From Prorocentrum cordatum (Eukaryota > Sar > Dinophyceae > Prorocentrales > Prorocentraceae), in contig CAUYUJ010018048.1 in NCBI GenBank assembly GCA_963575745.1, positions 566,300 to 630,299 on the forward strand: a stretch of 64,000 bases of DNA, read 5' to 3'. Shown here piece by piece: positions 22,420-32,770 of the stretch. The notes below the pieces were generated by a model, which saw nothing but the letters and a program-made list of their open reading frames with translations, had not been told where the DNA came from and did no database searches. Position 1 is the first letter of the stretch. Every line of letters starts with the position of its first letter. A program made the translations under genes and the position numbers.

Positions 22420-24400
22420 GCGAGGAGTGAAGGCAATCTTCCGGAGTGCATCAGGGGAGAAAATGGAGTAGTATTCATATTGGATAACTGTAGAGGAACA
22501 GTAACTCGCAGAGGGAAGGTGACAAGGGATAGAAAAGCGAGGGGAACGAGGAGGAGGATGAGGATGAGGATGAGGAGGAGGAGAAGGAGGATAATGGGAT
22601 GAGGATGTTGGGGAAGGAGGTCGCTGTCTGAAAGCGGCCGAATCTACTTCCCATTAAGGGCTGGCCAGAAGCAACCCCCGCGGCCTCGAATTGTCCGCCC
22701 CTGCGGATTCGAATCGTCAGCCCGCAAAGTTCTTCCCAGCTTTTGCTTGCCCGGCTCTGAATTGACCCCCCGCCCCCCCGCCCTGCATTGTCAGCCCGCG
22801 CCCCCCCCCGCCAGGCCTCCAGACAACCCGGGATTGTCCGCCATCCGTCTGCCTGCCCCGCCCCCCCGCTATTGCGGTGGCGCGAAGGCCCGCGAAACTA
22901 ATTTTGTAATCTCTGCCCCGCAAAGTTGTTTTCATCGCTTGCTCTCATTAATCGGTGGCCCTGTGATCGGTTCCCTGTCTGATTCGGGCGGGGCCGCGTC
23001 TCCTGACGCGCCAGGCTCTGCTCCCGCCAGGCGGCGGGGTCTGGCACACCTCCACAAAGGGCGCCCTCCCTCTCGCGACCTTCCCGGTCGAGAGCGGAGG
23101 GCCAGGCGCTGAGCGCCCTGGACACTCTGCCCCTCCCCCGCCCCTGCGCCTCCCTGCCTCCCCTGGCCTGCGCCTTCCGCCGCGCGAGGCGCGCGCACGC
23201 GCGCGGCTGGCGGTTCCCTCCCCGCCCGCGTCGCCCGGTTGGCGGCCATGCGCCTTTGGCTCGCTTGGACGTGTTTTTTTGTTTGTTCTCCTTTTTTTTC
23301 CCGGCGAGGACCATCGTGCAGCATCCGCGATCCTCGCGCAAAAAACACACACGAAATCGAGAAATGCACGGGGGATGGCCGTCCGAGCGATGGCGAGTGT
23401 GTTGGTGCCTCTGGCCGCGCGCTGTTACCTCTGTGCCGGGATGCAATTCCAGGGGGTTCGCATTCTGACTTTGCCCTGGTCCGAATTACGGCTTCGTCCG
23501 GAAGATTCCCGCTAAATCCCGTTTCGTCGGGCTGAATCCCGCATATTGCGCGGCCCAATTTGGCGTAGCAGCCCCCAAATGTGTTTCTCCATTTTGTTTA
23601 ATGATTCCAGCGAAGACCTCCCAGTAGTTACCTTCCAACCTCTGTGCGGGATGCCCCGTGGAGGGTCGATTGCTTCCGCCCCCGCCGTCCCTGCTCGGAT
23701 GGCCATGTGTTGCCCCCCCGCTTGGTGGCATGGCGGCGGTCCCAAACGACCCCTCTGAGGGCCCTGCCGCGCGCGTCCGCTCCCGCCGCGTCGGCTCACT
23801 CCAACTCGTCGTCGCGCGCGAGGCCGCGACCGCCAACAAATGCGTGTGTTTGTTTGTGTGTGGGTGTGTTTGATGCTAAGCCTGCACCCCGGGCCCTGCC
23901 CGCTCCGGCCGCCTGAGGCCCCGCCTTCCTGTGCCCAGTCTCCCTAATTAAAGCTGTGCATCGCCCGCCTAGCTTTTAGCGGAAGAGGTTCGCTCTCGGC
24001 CCGCAGACCAAAAAGTGTTTGATGCTAAGCGCGTCCTGCCCCACCAGGTTTCGTGACGCCGCAACCTCGCCGCTGAAGGGAAGGTGCGCGTGTGTGTGTG
24101 GATGTGTGTGTGTGTGTGTGCGCGTATGCGTATTTATCCCGCGTAAATCTTCCGATCGCACGCAGCCAGCGTCGGCCCCCCATCATGCCTCCTGCGTCGT
24201 ATTGAATGTCGTCGGTGGTCAAGCTCACGTTGGCGTTGACACACGTTCTGAGGGTCGTCGACCTTGCACCTCAGACGCCCGCCCGTCTTCTAAGCCGGTA
24301 GCACGCAGGCTGTGTGGCCTTCGTTACGCCGCCCGCGTCGCATTTGATGGCGCCAACACGTGAGCGACGGAAGACAACGGGATCGTTCTCACCGACATTG
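22420..24400. other. G/C-rich unique sequence, no gene recognised
   Basis: C- and G-rich sequence with short A/G patches. A GT-rich run lies at about 24085-24125. TTTGATGCTAAGC occurs twice (about 23868 and 24018). No exon-like segment was convincing on either strand. Confidence 0.4.
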
Positions 24401-24410
24401 GTGCGTAAGT

Positions 24411-24545
24411 TACCCGCACGAGGTCGTGCGTAAGCGCCTTCGTTTTCAATGTAGCGTGCCGCGTTGGCAGCCCGCGTAAGCCACTGCGCACGGTCGCTAT
24501 GTCATTTCGCGTGCGACCCGTTTTTTTTCGTCGCCCTCGTGCTGG
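24411..24545. repeat. Dispersed about 135-bp repeat, copy 1
   Basis: CAATGTAGCGTGCCGCG, GGCAGCCCGCGTAAGCC and TATGTCATTTCGCGTGCGAC align in order with 51126-51258, inside the Mpv17-like intron. Identity is estimated near 80%. Confidence 0.7.
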
Positions 24546-24637
24546 ACACCATCGATCTCACAGGCCCGCCCGCCTTAGAAGAGACCATCCCTCGGCGGCG
24601 AAGTCCGATCCCTACTTTTGCCGATCAACGATTCGGG

Positions 24638-24722
24638 CAACTCGATGGGCGGCGGGGGTAGGGTTCGGAATTCGTCGACCGCGTGGCGAACGCCGAACCC
24701 TACCCACGCCTCCCATCGATTC
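24638..24722. repeat. Imperfect inverted repeat (hairpin), about 30-bp arms
   Basis: The left arm AACTCGATGGGCGGCGGGGG continues TAGGGTTCGG. The right arm CCGAACCCTACCCACGCCTC continues CCATCGATTC. A third, diverged arm (AATCGATGGTTGGCGTAGGT) follows at about 24728. Confidence 0.7.
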
Positions 24723-24824
24723 ATAAGAATCGATGGTTGGCGTAGGTGGGGCTCGGACGTCGCCACCTACAGGATGGGGCCCCGAGCCAGGCGAGTCGAC
24801 GCGATTCTAAGAACAGAAAATTGA

Positions 24825-25000
24825 AGAAGCACAGACTTTTGGAATTCCGTGCAGATTTCAAGGGTCGGCGTTGGGCCCCCCTGCGGGCGCCTCCGGCGCC
24901 GCCCCTGGCGCGCTCCGCAGGCCAGGGACGCGGGCCCAGCGCCGACCCAGGAAAGCCGCGCGGAACTCCAGAAGCTGATGTTTACGTTTGTGTTTTTTAT
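24825..25000. repeat. Dispersed foldback element, copy B
   Basis: The arms TTTTGGAATTCCGTGCAGAT...GGGTCGGCGTTGGGC and GCCCAGCGCCGACCCAGGAA...CGCGCGGAACTCCAGAAG are imperfect reverse complements of about 44 bp. The loop has GGCGCCTCCGGCGCCGCCCC, the inverse of the loop at 980-1150. Confidence 0.65.
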
Positions 25001-25825
25001 TCTGCCGATCCGACACGCCCGCCCGCCGTCGAAGATCGGCCACGCGCAGAGGAGGGTAGGGTGAGGGGGGTAAGCTTCGTAGAAGCACCCATGGTTTTCA
25101 GAAGGCGGAGGCCTGATCTGTAGATGCAGGGCCAGCGCCTTCTAAGAAGCAGCCTCCTTCTAAGAAGTCTTCCCTTGTGCGCGCCACCCCCTTGTGCGCG
25201 CCGCCAACTTTCCCTTGGACCGTTTGTTTTCATCCCGAGTCGTTTTTGACAGTCCCGGGGCCCGGCGAGGGCCCACAGAGCCCGAAGACGGCCACAGACC
25301 GCCCGCCTTGATTTTTGTTTCCCACGGCGCGAGGCTGCGTGGGCGTGAGCTCGGATCGGATCTCGGGCCCATGCTGCTACCCTCCCCCTGCCCCCTCGTG
25401 CCTGCCCGCCTTCGAGGCGGCCATCCCAGAGGCGCCGCAGCCCCACCGAGTGAGGAGCGAACGGAGGACGTACGCGTACATGAATCCACGCCGGTTTCGA
25501 CAGCGCGCAGTGCGCGAGCGTTCGTATCGCGAGGTTGGTCTCGCGTATTGGGGGGCCGTGCTCACGTACGTGGTTGGGCGCGTACGTCCTTTGTGGGCTC
25601 CCTACCAGGAAGCACCCCGCCTCCGCCGAGGAGGCCGCCCTCGCCCCGGCCCCGCGCCCCCTCGCGGAAGCCGCAGCACGTCGGGGCGGCCTCGGCTGTG
25701 GGCACCTCGGGCGCGCTTTCTTCGGGTCAGGGCCGCCCTCTAGTCTGGCCGATGATCCTCAGGACTCAGAGGAGGAGCAGTTGCCCGTACTGCTGGCCTT
25801 CCCTCGTTTTCCACTCTTGAAGGCC
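25001..25825. other. G/C-rich unique sequence, no gene recognised
   Basis: No family match. Short palindromic TTCTAAGAAG motifs occur at about 25138-25170 and resemble those at 26325-26455. Confidence 0.35.
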
Positions 25826-25888
25826 TCCTGCGAGGCCCTCGTTGCCACCGCTGGGTTCACTTCGGAATCCTGGTCAGAACGCACCCGG
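25826..25888. repeat. Dispersed about 55-bp repeat, copy 3 of 4
   Basis: GGCCCTCGTTGCCACCGCTG, then GGTTCACTTCGGAATCCTGG, then TCAGAACGCACC. Confidence 0.7.
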
Positions 25889-25904
25889 GGGAGGAATGGG
25901 GTTG

Positions 25905-26095
25905 GTTGCCCCAGTTCTCAGGGGCAGCGATAGGGCGGGATGGGCATATGGGGGCGCTGCATCGACCCCCAGTCGTCCGCTCATCGCCGATAGAGGCGAT
26001 ATAGCCCAGCCCCGCCCAGGGCCGTGCGGATTCGCTACCGGGGGCCTGTCGCCGATCTGTCGGCGATGTATCGCCGATTCCAGTTTCCCCTTCTC
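25905..26095. repeat. Dispersed about 190-bp repeat, copy 1
   Basis: GGATTCGCTACCGGGGGCCT then GTCGCCGATCTGTCGGCGA aligns with 34695-34885 (GGATTCGCCATCGGGGGCCC, GTCGCCGATCCATCGGCGA). Shared upstream landmarks are a CTGCA-TCGACCCC block and CAGCCCCGCCCAGG. TCGCCGATCxxTCGGCGA can form a hairpin in both copies. Confidence 0.6.
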
Positions 26096-26324
26096 GTTTC
26101 CCCACCACCACCACCCTAAGCTCGTCCCCCCTTCTCGTTTCCCCTGGGGGGCCGGTATATAGGGTGGCGAGGAGAGGTGCACCTTTTGTACCCTAGAGGT
26201 CCCCTCTGGGGCCCCAAACGTGCACGAGAGGTGCATGTACCTTCGCCCCCCATTTATCGCCCCTCCGTGTGTTTGCCCAAGCGTGTGCTTATTAATCGGC
26301 GGCGAGCGAGGGAGGGAAGTGAGA

Positions 26325-26455
26325 AGGAGCGTACATTCTCAGAAGGCTGGGGGGCTTCTCAGAACCCCCTTTGCCTTCTGAGAAGTCTTCTGCGTCTTCG
26401 GGGAAGGCTTACAGAAGTTCTTAGAAGGCCAGAGGCCTTTCGAGCCTTCTGAGTC
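26325..26455. repeat. Cluster of palindromic CTTCTGAGAAG motifs
   Basis: TTCTCAGAAGGC, GCTTCTCAGAAC, CCTTCTGAGAAG and TTCTTAGAAGGCC recur in both orientations within 130 bp. Palindromic GCAGGATCCTGC also occurs twice at about 26514-26560. Confidence 0.5.
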
Positions 26456-26599
26456 GGGGCTCAAGAGACGGGGGTCAATGCAAACTGGGGGCAGTCAGAT
26501 CGCCAGATCTTGCAGGATCCTGCAGAGCCAGGGCTTCAATGTCCCAGGTTTTGGGTGCAGGATCCTGCTGGATTCTGCAAAGCCTGACTGACCCGGGGC

Positions 26600-27120
26600 T
26601 GGATTGACCTGGGTCAGCAGATCCCCGACTGAGAAGGCCTGCCCTTTCTCACGTCCCCCGTGGGCGCGCCGCCGAGTTTGCCCCATTCGGTTCCGCATCG
26701 ATAGCGCGCAGCCTGTGCTGGCCCTCGCTGCGCCGCCCGCGTCGTACCGAAGGGCCTCGGTGGGCAGCCACACGCTGGCGCTAACACTTTTTACGTCGCA
26801 CCGCGGCAGAGGCAGTCCGCACGCGCGCTCGGGCAATGCCAGGAAACGGCATCGCCAATCGTCCAGCAAAACGAAGGGGAGAAGGGGGGGTGGAGGAAGC
26901 GGCCACGGGCAGGGGGGAGGAGGGAGAGCGCTCACGCGGCGGGGTCCGGTGTGGAGCTGCCGGGGCGACCAGCTGGTGCTGCACCTCTGGCAGCGGGCGC
27001 GGGGCGGCGTCGCGGCCACACGCAGGGGCTGGGGCAGAGGTTGCAGTGCTGGCGCTGTCACACGTTATGCAGATCATCGACCTGGTCGGATCGTGGCTGA
27101 TTTTGCCCCTTCGCCGAAGA
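26600..27120. other. G/C-rich unique sequence, no gene recognised
   Basis: Open frames exist on both strands but show no family resemblance. Confidence 0.35.
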
Positions 27121-27124
27121 CGGC

Positions 27125-27250
27125 AGATCGGCGCAAGCGCAAACCTTCGGAGCTCTGCGCGGATTTCTCGGATCGGCGCTGGGCCCCCGCGGCGGCGCCT
27201 GCGGCTTCTTCAGGAAAGGTGTGCCGCGCCGATCCAAGACATGCGTTCGA
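27125..27250. repeat. Dispersed foldback element, copy C
   Basis: CCTTCGGAGCTCTGCGCGGA, then TTTCTCGGATCGGCGCTGGG, matches the left arm at 980-1150. The right arm is diverged (GCGCCGATCCAAGACATGCG). Confidence 0.5.
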
Positions 27251-27259
27251 ACCTCCTTC

Positions 27260-27970
27260 CCAAGCCAGAGTAGTACGCACATGGAAAGATGGCCCTTACG
27301 AGCGGCGAACGTATCCGTATCTGCGCCCTTGCGGTCTGGATTCCAGGGCGCGGCCCTGCGGATACGCGGTCGCACGGAGACGTTCCGCGCGGGGCATCCG
27401 CGAACAAAAACGCCCCGCATCCGCGGGGTCGCGGCCCAGGGGCCCAGCTTGCGAAGCCGAGGATATGGACAGTGTTTTCGCCTGCCCTCCCCACCCGTCC
27501 CCTCTGGCGCCGTGGAGCTCGAAGGGGGCGGCACCCACCCCCGCCTAGAAGGGGGGAGGTCGGCCGCCGGTGCTCAGGCTTCCCCCGTTGGGGTGGGGAT
27601 CTCGTCCCTCGTCTGGATGCACAGCCTTCTTTCGCTCGCGCTGGATATTTCTCCATCGATCCCGACACAGTTCCCAGGAAGTGTCTCCTCGGGGATCCCC
27701 CTCGTTCGGACGCAACTCCCGGGAGGTTGCATTCAGCACCAGCGCGGGCGTATCCGTGGTCGAAACTTGGCCTCATCCAGCACAATCCCGCTTCGTCGGG
27801 CTTGATCCCGGCGAGTTCGGTTTCATCACCCGCGTGATCCGGTCTCGTTAGGCTCAGTGGCGTTCATGTCAGGCTTCCTCGCGTTCTTAATCGTTCTTGC
27901 GCTGGCCTCCCAAGAGTTGTGTCCCAAATCTCCCAGGAGTCGCCTCTTGGGGCTTCCTCTCTCCGCTCCC
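27260..27970. other. G/C-rich unique sequence, no gene recognised
   Basis: No family match. The end is pyrimidine-rich and leads into the candidate exon at 27976. Confidence 0.35.
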
Positions 27971-27975
27971 GCCAG

Positions 27976-28039
27976 GGCCTTCGTCGAGCGGCTGCGGCGC
28001 GAACCTGGGCTGCTCGGCGAGCCACCCGACGGCGGCTGA
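27976..28039 (+). CDS. Candidate short terminal exon, unknown protein
   Basis: A strong acceptor (CTCTCCGCTCCCGCCAG) is followed by 20 codons reading AFVERLRREPGLLGEPPDGG and a TGA. Nearly every codon ends in G or C. The segment is too short to assign and may be chance. Confidence 0.22.
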
Positions 28040-28309
28040 CGCGCGCGCACGCGCGAAAAACTGGGCCGCCGCCGCCGCCGCCGTTGTCGTGGGCGATCGA
28101 GGTCTGAGGTCCGAAGGTGGTGGGGGTCTACAGCGCGCGTCAGGGCTTCCAGAGGCATCCGAAGGCTTCAGATCAGAGGGGGAGGCTTGGTTTTCCTCCT
28201 CTGATCTGGCATGATGGCTTGGTCCTCTTCCTCCTCCTTTGATCTGGCATGATGGTTTGGTCCTCTGATCTGGCATGGTGGCTTGGCCTCAGATCCGAGG
28301 TGGCATGAT

Positions 28310-28735
28310 GGCTTGGTCCTCCTCCTCTTCCACCTCCCCCGTGCCCCCCCCTTTCCGTCACACCTCTCTCCTCTCTCCTCCTCCGTCTTCTCCTCCTCCT
28401 TTTCTTCTCCGTCTTCCTCCTTCCTGTTCCTTTCTGCCTCCTTCGCCTGCTTCTCTCTTCCTCGTCCTCGTTAATTATGCTGCCACTGCTCATTGTCCTT
28501 CTTCTCCCCCTCCTCCTAGCATCTCCTCTCGTACTCGTCCTTCCGCCCACCTCCTGCCCTTCTCCTCTTTAGCCTGCCTCCTGCTCTTGCCCCCCCCTCT
28601 CCTCCTCTTCCTCCTCCTCATCCTTCTCCTCCTCCTCCTCCTTCTGCCTCCTCGTCCTCCTGCTCCTGCTCCTGCTCCTGCTCCTCCTCCTCATCCTCCT
28701 CCTCCTCTCCTGGCGCTCACATCGGCCTCCTTCCC
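28310..28735. repeat. Pyrimidine-rich (TCC)n field
   Basis: CCT/TCC triplets and CTCCTC blocks on the + strand, the reverse polarity of the GGA fields elsewhere. Confidence 0.8.
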
Positions 28736-28850
28736 CCCCCGTCCTTCTCATATTTCTCCTCTTCATCCTTCGTTCCTCCTTGTTCGCCCCCGCGAAGCGA
28801 AGGTAGACCACGGCCCTCTTCATACTCCCCACTCCTTCTCCACAACCTTC

Positions 28851-29117
28851 GAGAAATCTCATACTACCTGGACTTGGTGAAAGCGGACAACACCCTCACC
28901 AGCGACAAGCTGTGCAACCAGATTCGTCATTGCTGCATCTCGTGCACGCACGATCGCACGGCGATGAAGATCCATGCGGAGCCGAAGGATAAACATCCAG
29001 CCGCAGTTGCCCGACTTCTCGAAACAGCTCGGAGGGCTCGCGAAGCGTGGGGCGTGGCTGACGTCGCATCAGGACCAGCTCATGCAGATGATTCTGGACA
29101 GCACGGCCGCCTACTGA
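28851..29117 (+). pseudogene. Coding-like segment of unknown family with a frame change
   Basis: One frame gives REISYYLDLVKADNTLTSDK and then KLCNQIRHCC, up to about 28987. A second frame, from about 29007, gives LPDFSKQLGGLAKRGAWLTS followed by HQDQLMQMILDSTAAY and TGA (29115-29117). Both have strong G/C third positions. The frames join if the 19 bases at 28988-29006, or any 3n+1 length, are skipped. That could mean a frameshift in a dead gene or two separate exons. Ten bases further on lies a small inverted-repeat element. No family was recognised. Confidence 0.35.
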
Positions 29118-29126
29118 GGCAACTCG

Positions 29127-29240
29127 CAGGGCTCGAGCTAAACCTTGTTTTGGCGATTTGGTGGACTGCTTTTGTTCTGATAGAACGAGTGCAAACGAAA
29201 TCAAAACGAAGCCGGCAAACACTGTTTAGCTCGAGCCCTG
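29127..29240. mobile_element. Small foldback (MITE-like) element with 17-bp perfect ends
   Basis: CAGGGCTCGAGCTAAAC (29127-29143) and GTTTAGCTCGAGCCCTG (29224-29240) are perfect reverse complements. Pairing continues imperfectly inwards (TGTTTTGGCGATTTGG against CCGGCTTCGTTTTGAT). Total length is 114 bp. No clear target-site duplication was seen. The family looks non-autonomous; class unknown. Confidence 0.65.
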
Positions 29241-29261
29241 GCATTTCGACAGTAATCCAGG

Positions 29262-29481
29262 GCGGCATGCGATTTTGCTCGGGCAGCGCGAAGGACCAGG
29301 ATCGCCCGAGAGCGGCTCAGCGTCGCCACGAGCTTTGCTTGGGCGGTACGGTCGGTCAGGATTGCCCACCAGGGGTGCAGCGTCGCCAGTGATTTTGCTA
29401 GGGCGGCTCGATGGATCAGAATCGCCCCGCAGGGGCTCGGGGTCGCCATCGGTTTTGCCAGGGCGGCTCGAGAGACCGACC
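29262..29481. repeat. Tandem repeat, exact 60-bp period, about 3.6 copies
   Basis: GATTTTGCTCGGGC and variants recur at 29271, 29331, 29391 and 29451. Because 60 is a multiple of three, frames stay open: one + frame repeats SVASDFARAARWIRIAPQGL-type 20-residue units. It could be a coding repeat or a satellite. Confidence 0.85.
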
Positions 29482-29492
29482 TTGATCCTCAC

Positions 29493-29711
29493 GCGTCCGT
29501 TCGCTACACCATAGAACCGACGACCTCCCAGAGACAGTCTACGGCAGCGATGCTACGTACCCCGCGTCCTCCGATTTCACCGACGGCCTCGAAGAAACGT
29601 TCAGTGTCGATCCGGATTCAGACCTTCACCCCTCCTGTGACGCGCTCGACCGCGACCTCGGAAATCATTCGTGCCTCGGAGACATCACGTTCGAGGGCGA
29701 ACAGTAGATTG
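29493..29711 (+). other. Coding-like Asp/Ser-rich segment, unassigned
   Basis: One frame reads TVYGSDATYPASSDFTDGLE and on to DITFEGEQ, then TAG (about 29709-29711), with G/C-rich third positions. A second + frame is also open from about 29255 to 29891. The true frame cannot be settled by eye. No family was recognised. Confidence 0.25.
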
Positions 29712-30199
29712 GGCCAGAGAGGCAGGAGGGAAGCGAGTGTGGCTGCGTCCACTGTTCAAGGTGTAGTTTCAGAAGCTTCGCATTCCCCGCGGATAGCGGG
29801 ACCTCCACCCGTCCTCCTTCGACCTCCGAGGCCTAATCCTGTCCCTCCTCGGCCTCGGAATCCGCGTTTGAGGCCAGCCTCGGCAGACTGACAGAGTACG
29901 CCCACACGCAGTCCGATCCATAATGTTCCTAAGCCTGGGTATGGACGGGCATCAGGAGAGCCCTTGAACTTTAGTTTTTACTCTCTTGCGATTTTTCGGT
30001 TGTGTGTGTGTGTTGGCTGGTCCCGAAAATTCTGTCCCGCGTGCCTGCTTGTAGCAGCCCAGCAGTTTTGTGTCGGGGCGCTTCTGGCCACAGGGGAACA
30101 TCCTTCCTGTGAGCCTTGGAGCGTTCTGGCCCCACCCCTTCCCCCACGTGCGTAAGCACCGGAAGCTTGCGTATCCGCAGCTAGAACAAGTTGTTCATG

Positions 30200-30510
30200 T
30201 CGGAGGTGAGGGGGTGAGATCGAAGTGGAACGGAGAGCCCCCCTACCGGGAAATCGATTTCGGTTTCGTGTTCGTGCGTGCCGTGCGTGCGGGCGAGGCG
30301 AAGCTGCGTGGGCGGGCGAGAAGAAAGTCTCCTGTGGCTGAGGCGCGGCCGGACCAAATGTCTCCCTTCCGGGCGGCCGGGGCCCCGCGGTGTCCCGCCG
30401 GTGTCCCGCTGGTGTCCCGTGTGGCTGAGGCGCGGCCGGACCAAATGTCTCCCTTCCGGGCGGCCGGGGCCCCGCGGTGTCCCGCCGGTGTCCCGTCGGT
30501 GTCCCGTCGG

Positions 30511-30599
<89 letters not shown>

Positions 30600-31302
30600 T
30601 TGACAACGATGATGATGATGGTGATGATGATGGTGGTGATGATGGTGAGTTCGGTAGTGAGATCGATAGTGAGACCGAATGTGAGATCGATTGTGAGATC
30701 GATTGTGATATCGATAGTGAGGTCGATAGTGAGACCCAATGTGAGATCGATAGTGAGATCGATAGTGAGTTCGATAGTGAGATCGATAGTGAGACCGAAT
30801 GTGAGATCGATTGTGATATTGATTTTGATATCGATAGTGAGATCGATAGTGAGATCGAACGAGAGGTCGATCATGACTTCGATAGTGAGTTTGATAGTGA
30901 GATCGATAGTCAGATCGATTGTGAGATCGATTGTGAGATCGATTGTGATATCGATAGTGAGATCGATAGTGAGACCGAATGTGAGATCGATTGTGAGATC
31001 GATTGTGAGATCGATCGAACGATACCGATAGTGATATCGGTAGTGAGATCGATCGTGAGACCGAATGTGAGATCGATCGTTAGATCGATAGCCAGATCGA
31101 TTGTGAGATCTATTGTGAGATCGATTATGTGATATCGATAGTGAGATCGTTAGTGAGATCGAGTGTGAGATCGATAGCCAGATCGATTGTGATATTGATC
31201 GAATGAGATCGATAATGAGATCGATAGCGAGATCGATAGTGAGATCGATCGAGTGCGACGGTGGTCCCCCCCCTCGCCTCCTTATCACCCGAAGGGTGGT
31301 CC
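30200..31302. mobile_element. Composite repeat element, copy 2
   Basis: Same order as 15426-16397: a left block with GCGAGGCGAAGCTGCGTGGG, two about 86-bp units starting GTGGCTGAGGCGCGGCCGGA, and TGTCCCG units. A pure (GAT)n follows. Then come a GATCGATAGTGA-type minisatellite (about 30652-31255) and the right end CTCCTTATCACCCGAAGGGT. Copy 2 differs by the GAT expansion and by repeat number. Confidence 0.65.
30511..30600. repeat. Pure (GAT)n, about 30 triplets
   Basis: An uninterrupted GAT run lies inside the second composite element. Its purity suggests recent expansion. Confidence 0.95.
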
Positions 31303-31639
31303 ATGCGGTATGAATATGGCCCTCATGTTGATCGTGTTCCTGATGAGACCGCCGCCGATTTCTATGCCTCCCCCTCCTGGATGACGTGGGGTGTCGGGCG
31401 GGGGGTGGTGGAGAAAGGTAATCAGGGAGGGAAGGATGAGGGCGACGAAAATGACGGGGTGTTCAGAAGGGGGAGGGGAGACTGGGAGGAGGGGCGGGGG
31501 GGAGGGGCGGGGGTGGGGAGGACGGACGGGGAAGGATGCAGGAGGAGGAGGCACGGTGGCTTGGTCCTCCTCCCTCTCCTCTTCCTTCTTCTCTGCACCT
31601 CCCCTCTCCCTCGCACCCCCTTCCCCCTTCCTCCCTCCT

Positions 31640-31688
31640 CCGTCGTCGTCGCCGTCACCGTCGCCGTCGCCGTCACTGTCGCCTTCGC

Positions 31689-31764
<76 letters not shown>

Positions 31765-31812
31765 CGTCGTCCGTCGTCCGTCGTCCGTCATCCGTCGTCC
31801 GTCGTTCGTCGT

Positions 31813-31865
<53 letters not shown>

Positions 31866-32310
31866 CGTCGTCCGTCGTTCGTCGTCCGTCGTCCGTCGTC
31901 CGTCGTCCGTCGTCCGTCGTCCGTCGTCCGTCCCTCGTCGTCGCCTGTCGTCCGTCGTCGTCGTCGTTCTTCGCTCGTCGCCTGTCTTTTGTCGATTCTT
32001 GTTCGTCGTCCGTCGTTGTTCGCCGCCGCCGCCGCCGCCCCCAGCGGGCTGCGCCCCCGCCCCCCGCGGCGCGCGGGCGCGCGGCGCCCCCCCTCGCGCC
32101 GCGCGCTCCCCTCGCGGTCGAGCCGCCGCCGCAGGCCTACCGCCGCCATCGGCGCCGCTGTCCCCGCCGCTGCCGTCGTCGTCGTCGTCGCCGTCGTCGC
32201 CGTCGTCGTCATCATCGTCGCCGCCGTCGTCGTCGTCGTCGCCGCCGCCGCCGTCGTCGTCGTCGTCGCCGCCGCCGCCGTCGTCGCCGCCGCCGTCGTC
32301 TTCCATGCCT
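31640..32310. repeat. (GTC)n and (CCG)n fields
   Basis: Near-pure GTC runs (about 31696-31762 and 31817-31865), GTCC-interrupted GTC, then CCG/GTC triplets to about 32310. A G/C-rich island lies at about 32040-32150. Confidence 0.9.
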
Positions 32311-32479
32311 TCTTCTGATAAGTACTTGTTCCTAGTCGCTCCCCCCGACGTATTGGCAGGGCGGGCCGGGCGTTGCGCTTGATATTTTCGCACCATATGT
32401 GATCCGAGCATTTGAAATTCTTGACGCTTCGCGCATCCCCACCAGCCCATCCATACATGGTGCCCAGGCGAGCTGCCTT

Positions 32480-32645
32480 GATCAGGGAAGCGGAGGAGGT
32501 GGAGGAGGAGGAGGAGGAGGAGAAAGTGGAGGAGGACGAGGAGAAGGAGGAGGATGTGGGGGAGGGGGAGGAGGGAGGAGAGAGGGGGAGAAATAGGCGG
32601 ATTAAGAGGGGAGGACGAGGCGGAGGAGCAGGAGGAGGAGGACAA
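32480..32645. repeat. (GGA)n microsatellite
   Basis: GGA/GAG purine triplets. CTTGGGGCC-type units follow to about 32770. Confidence 0.85.
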
Positions 32646-32770
32646 TGGCGAGCTTGGGGGCTTCTTGGGGCGTCTTTGGGGGCCTCTTGGCCTCATGGGG
32701 TCTCTAGGTGGTCGCTTGGGAGCCTCTTGGAGGCCTCTTGGCCGCCTCTTGGGGCCCTCAGGCAGGCCTG

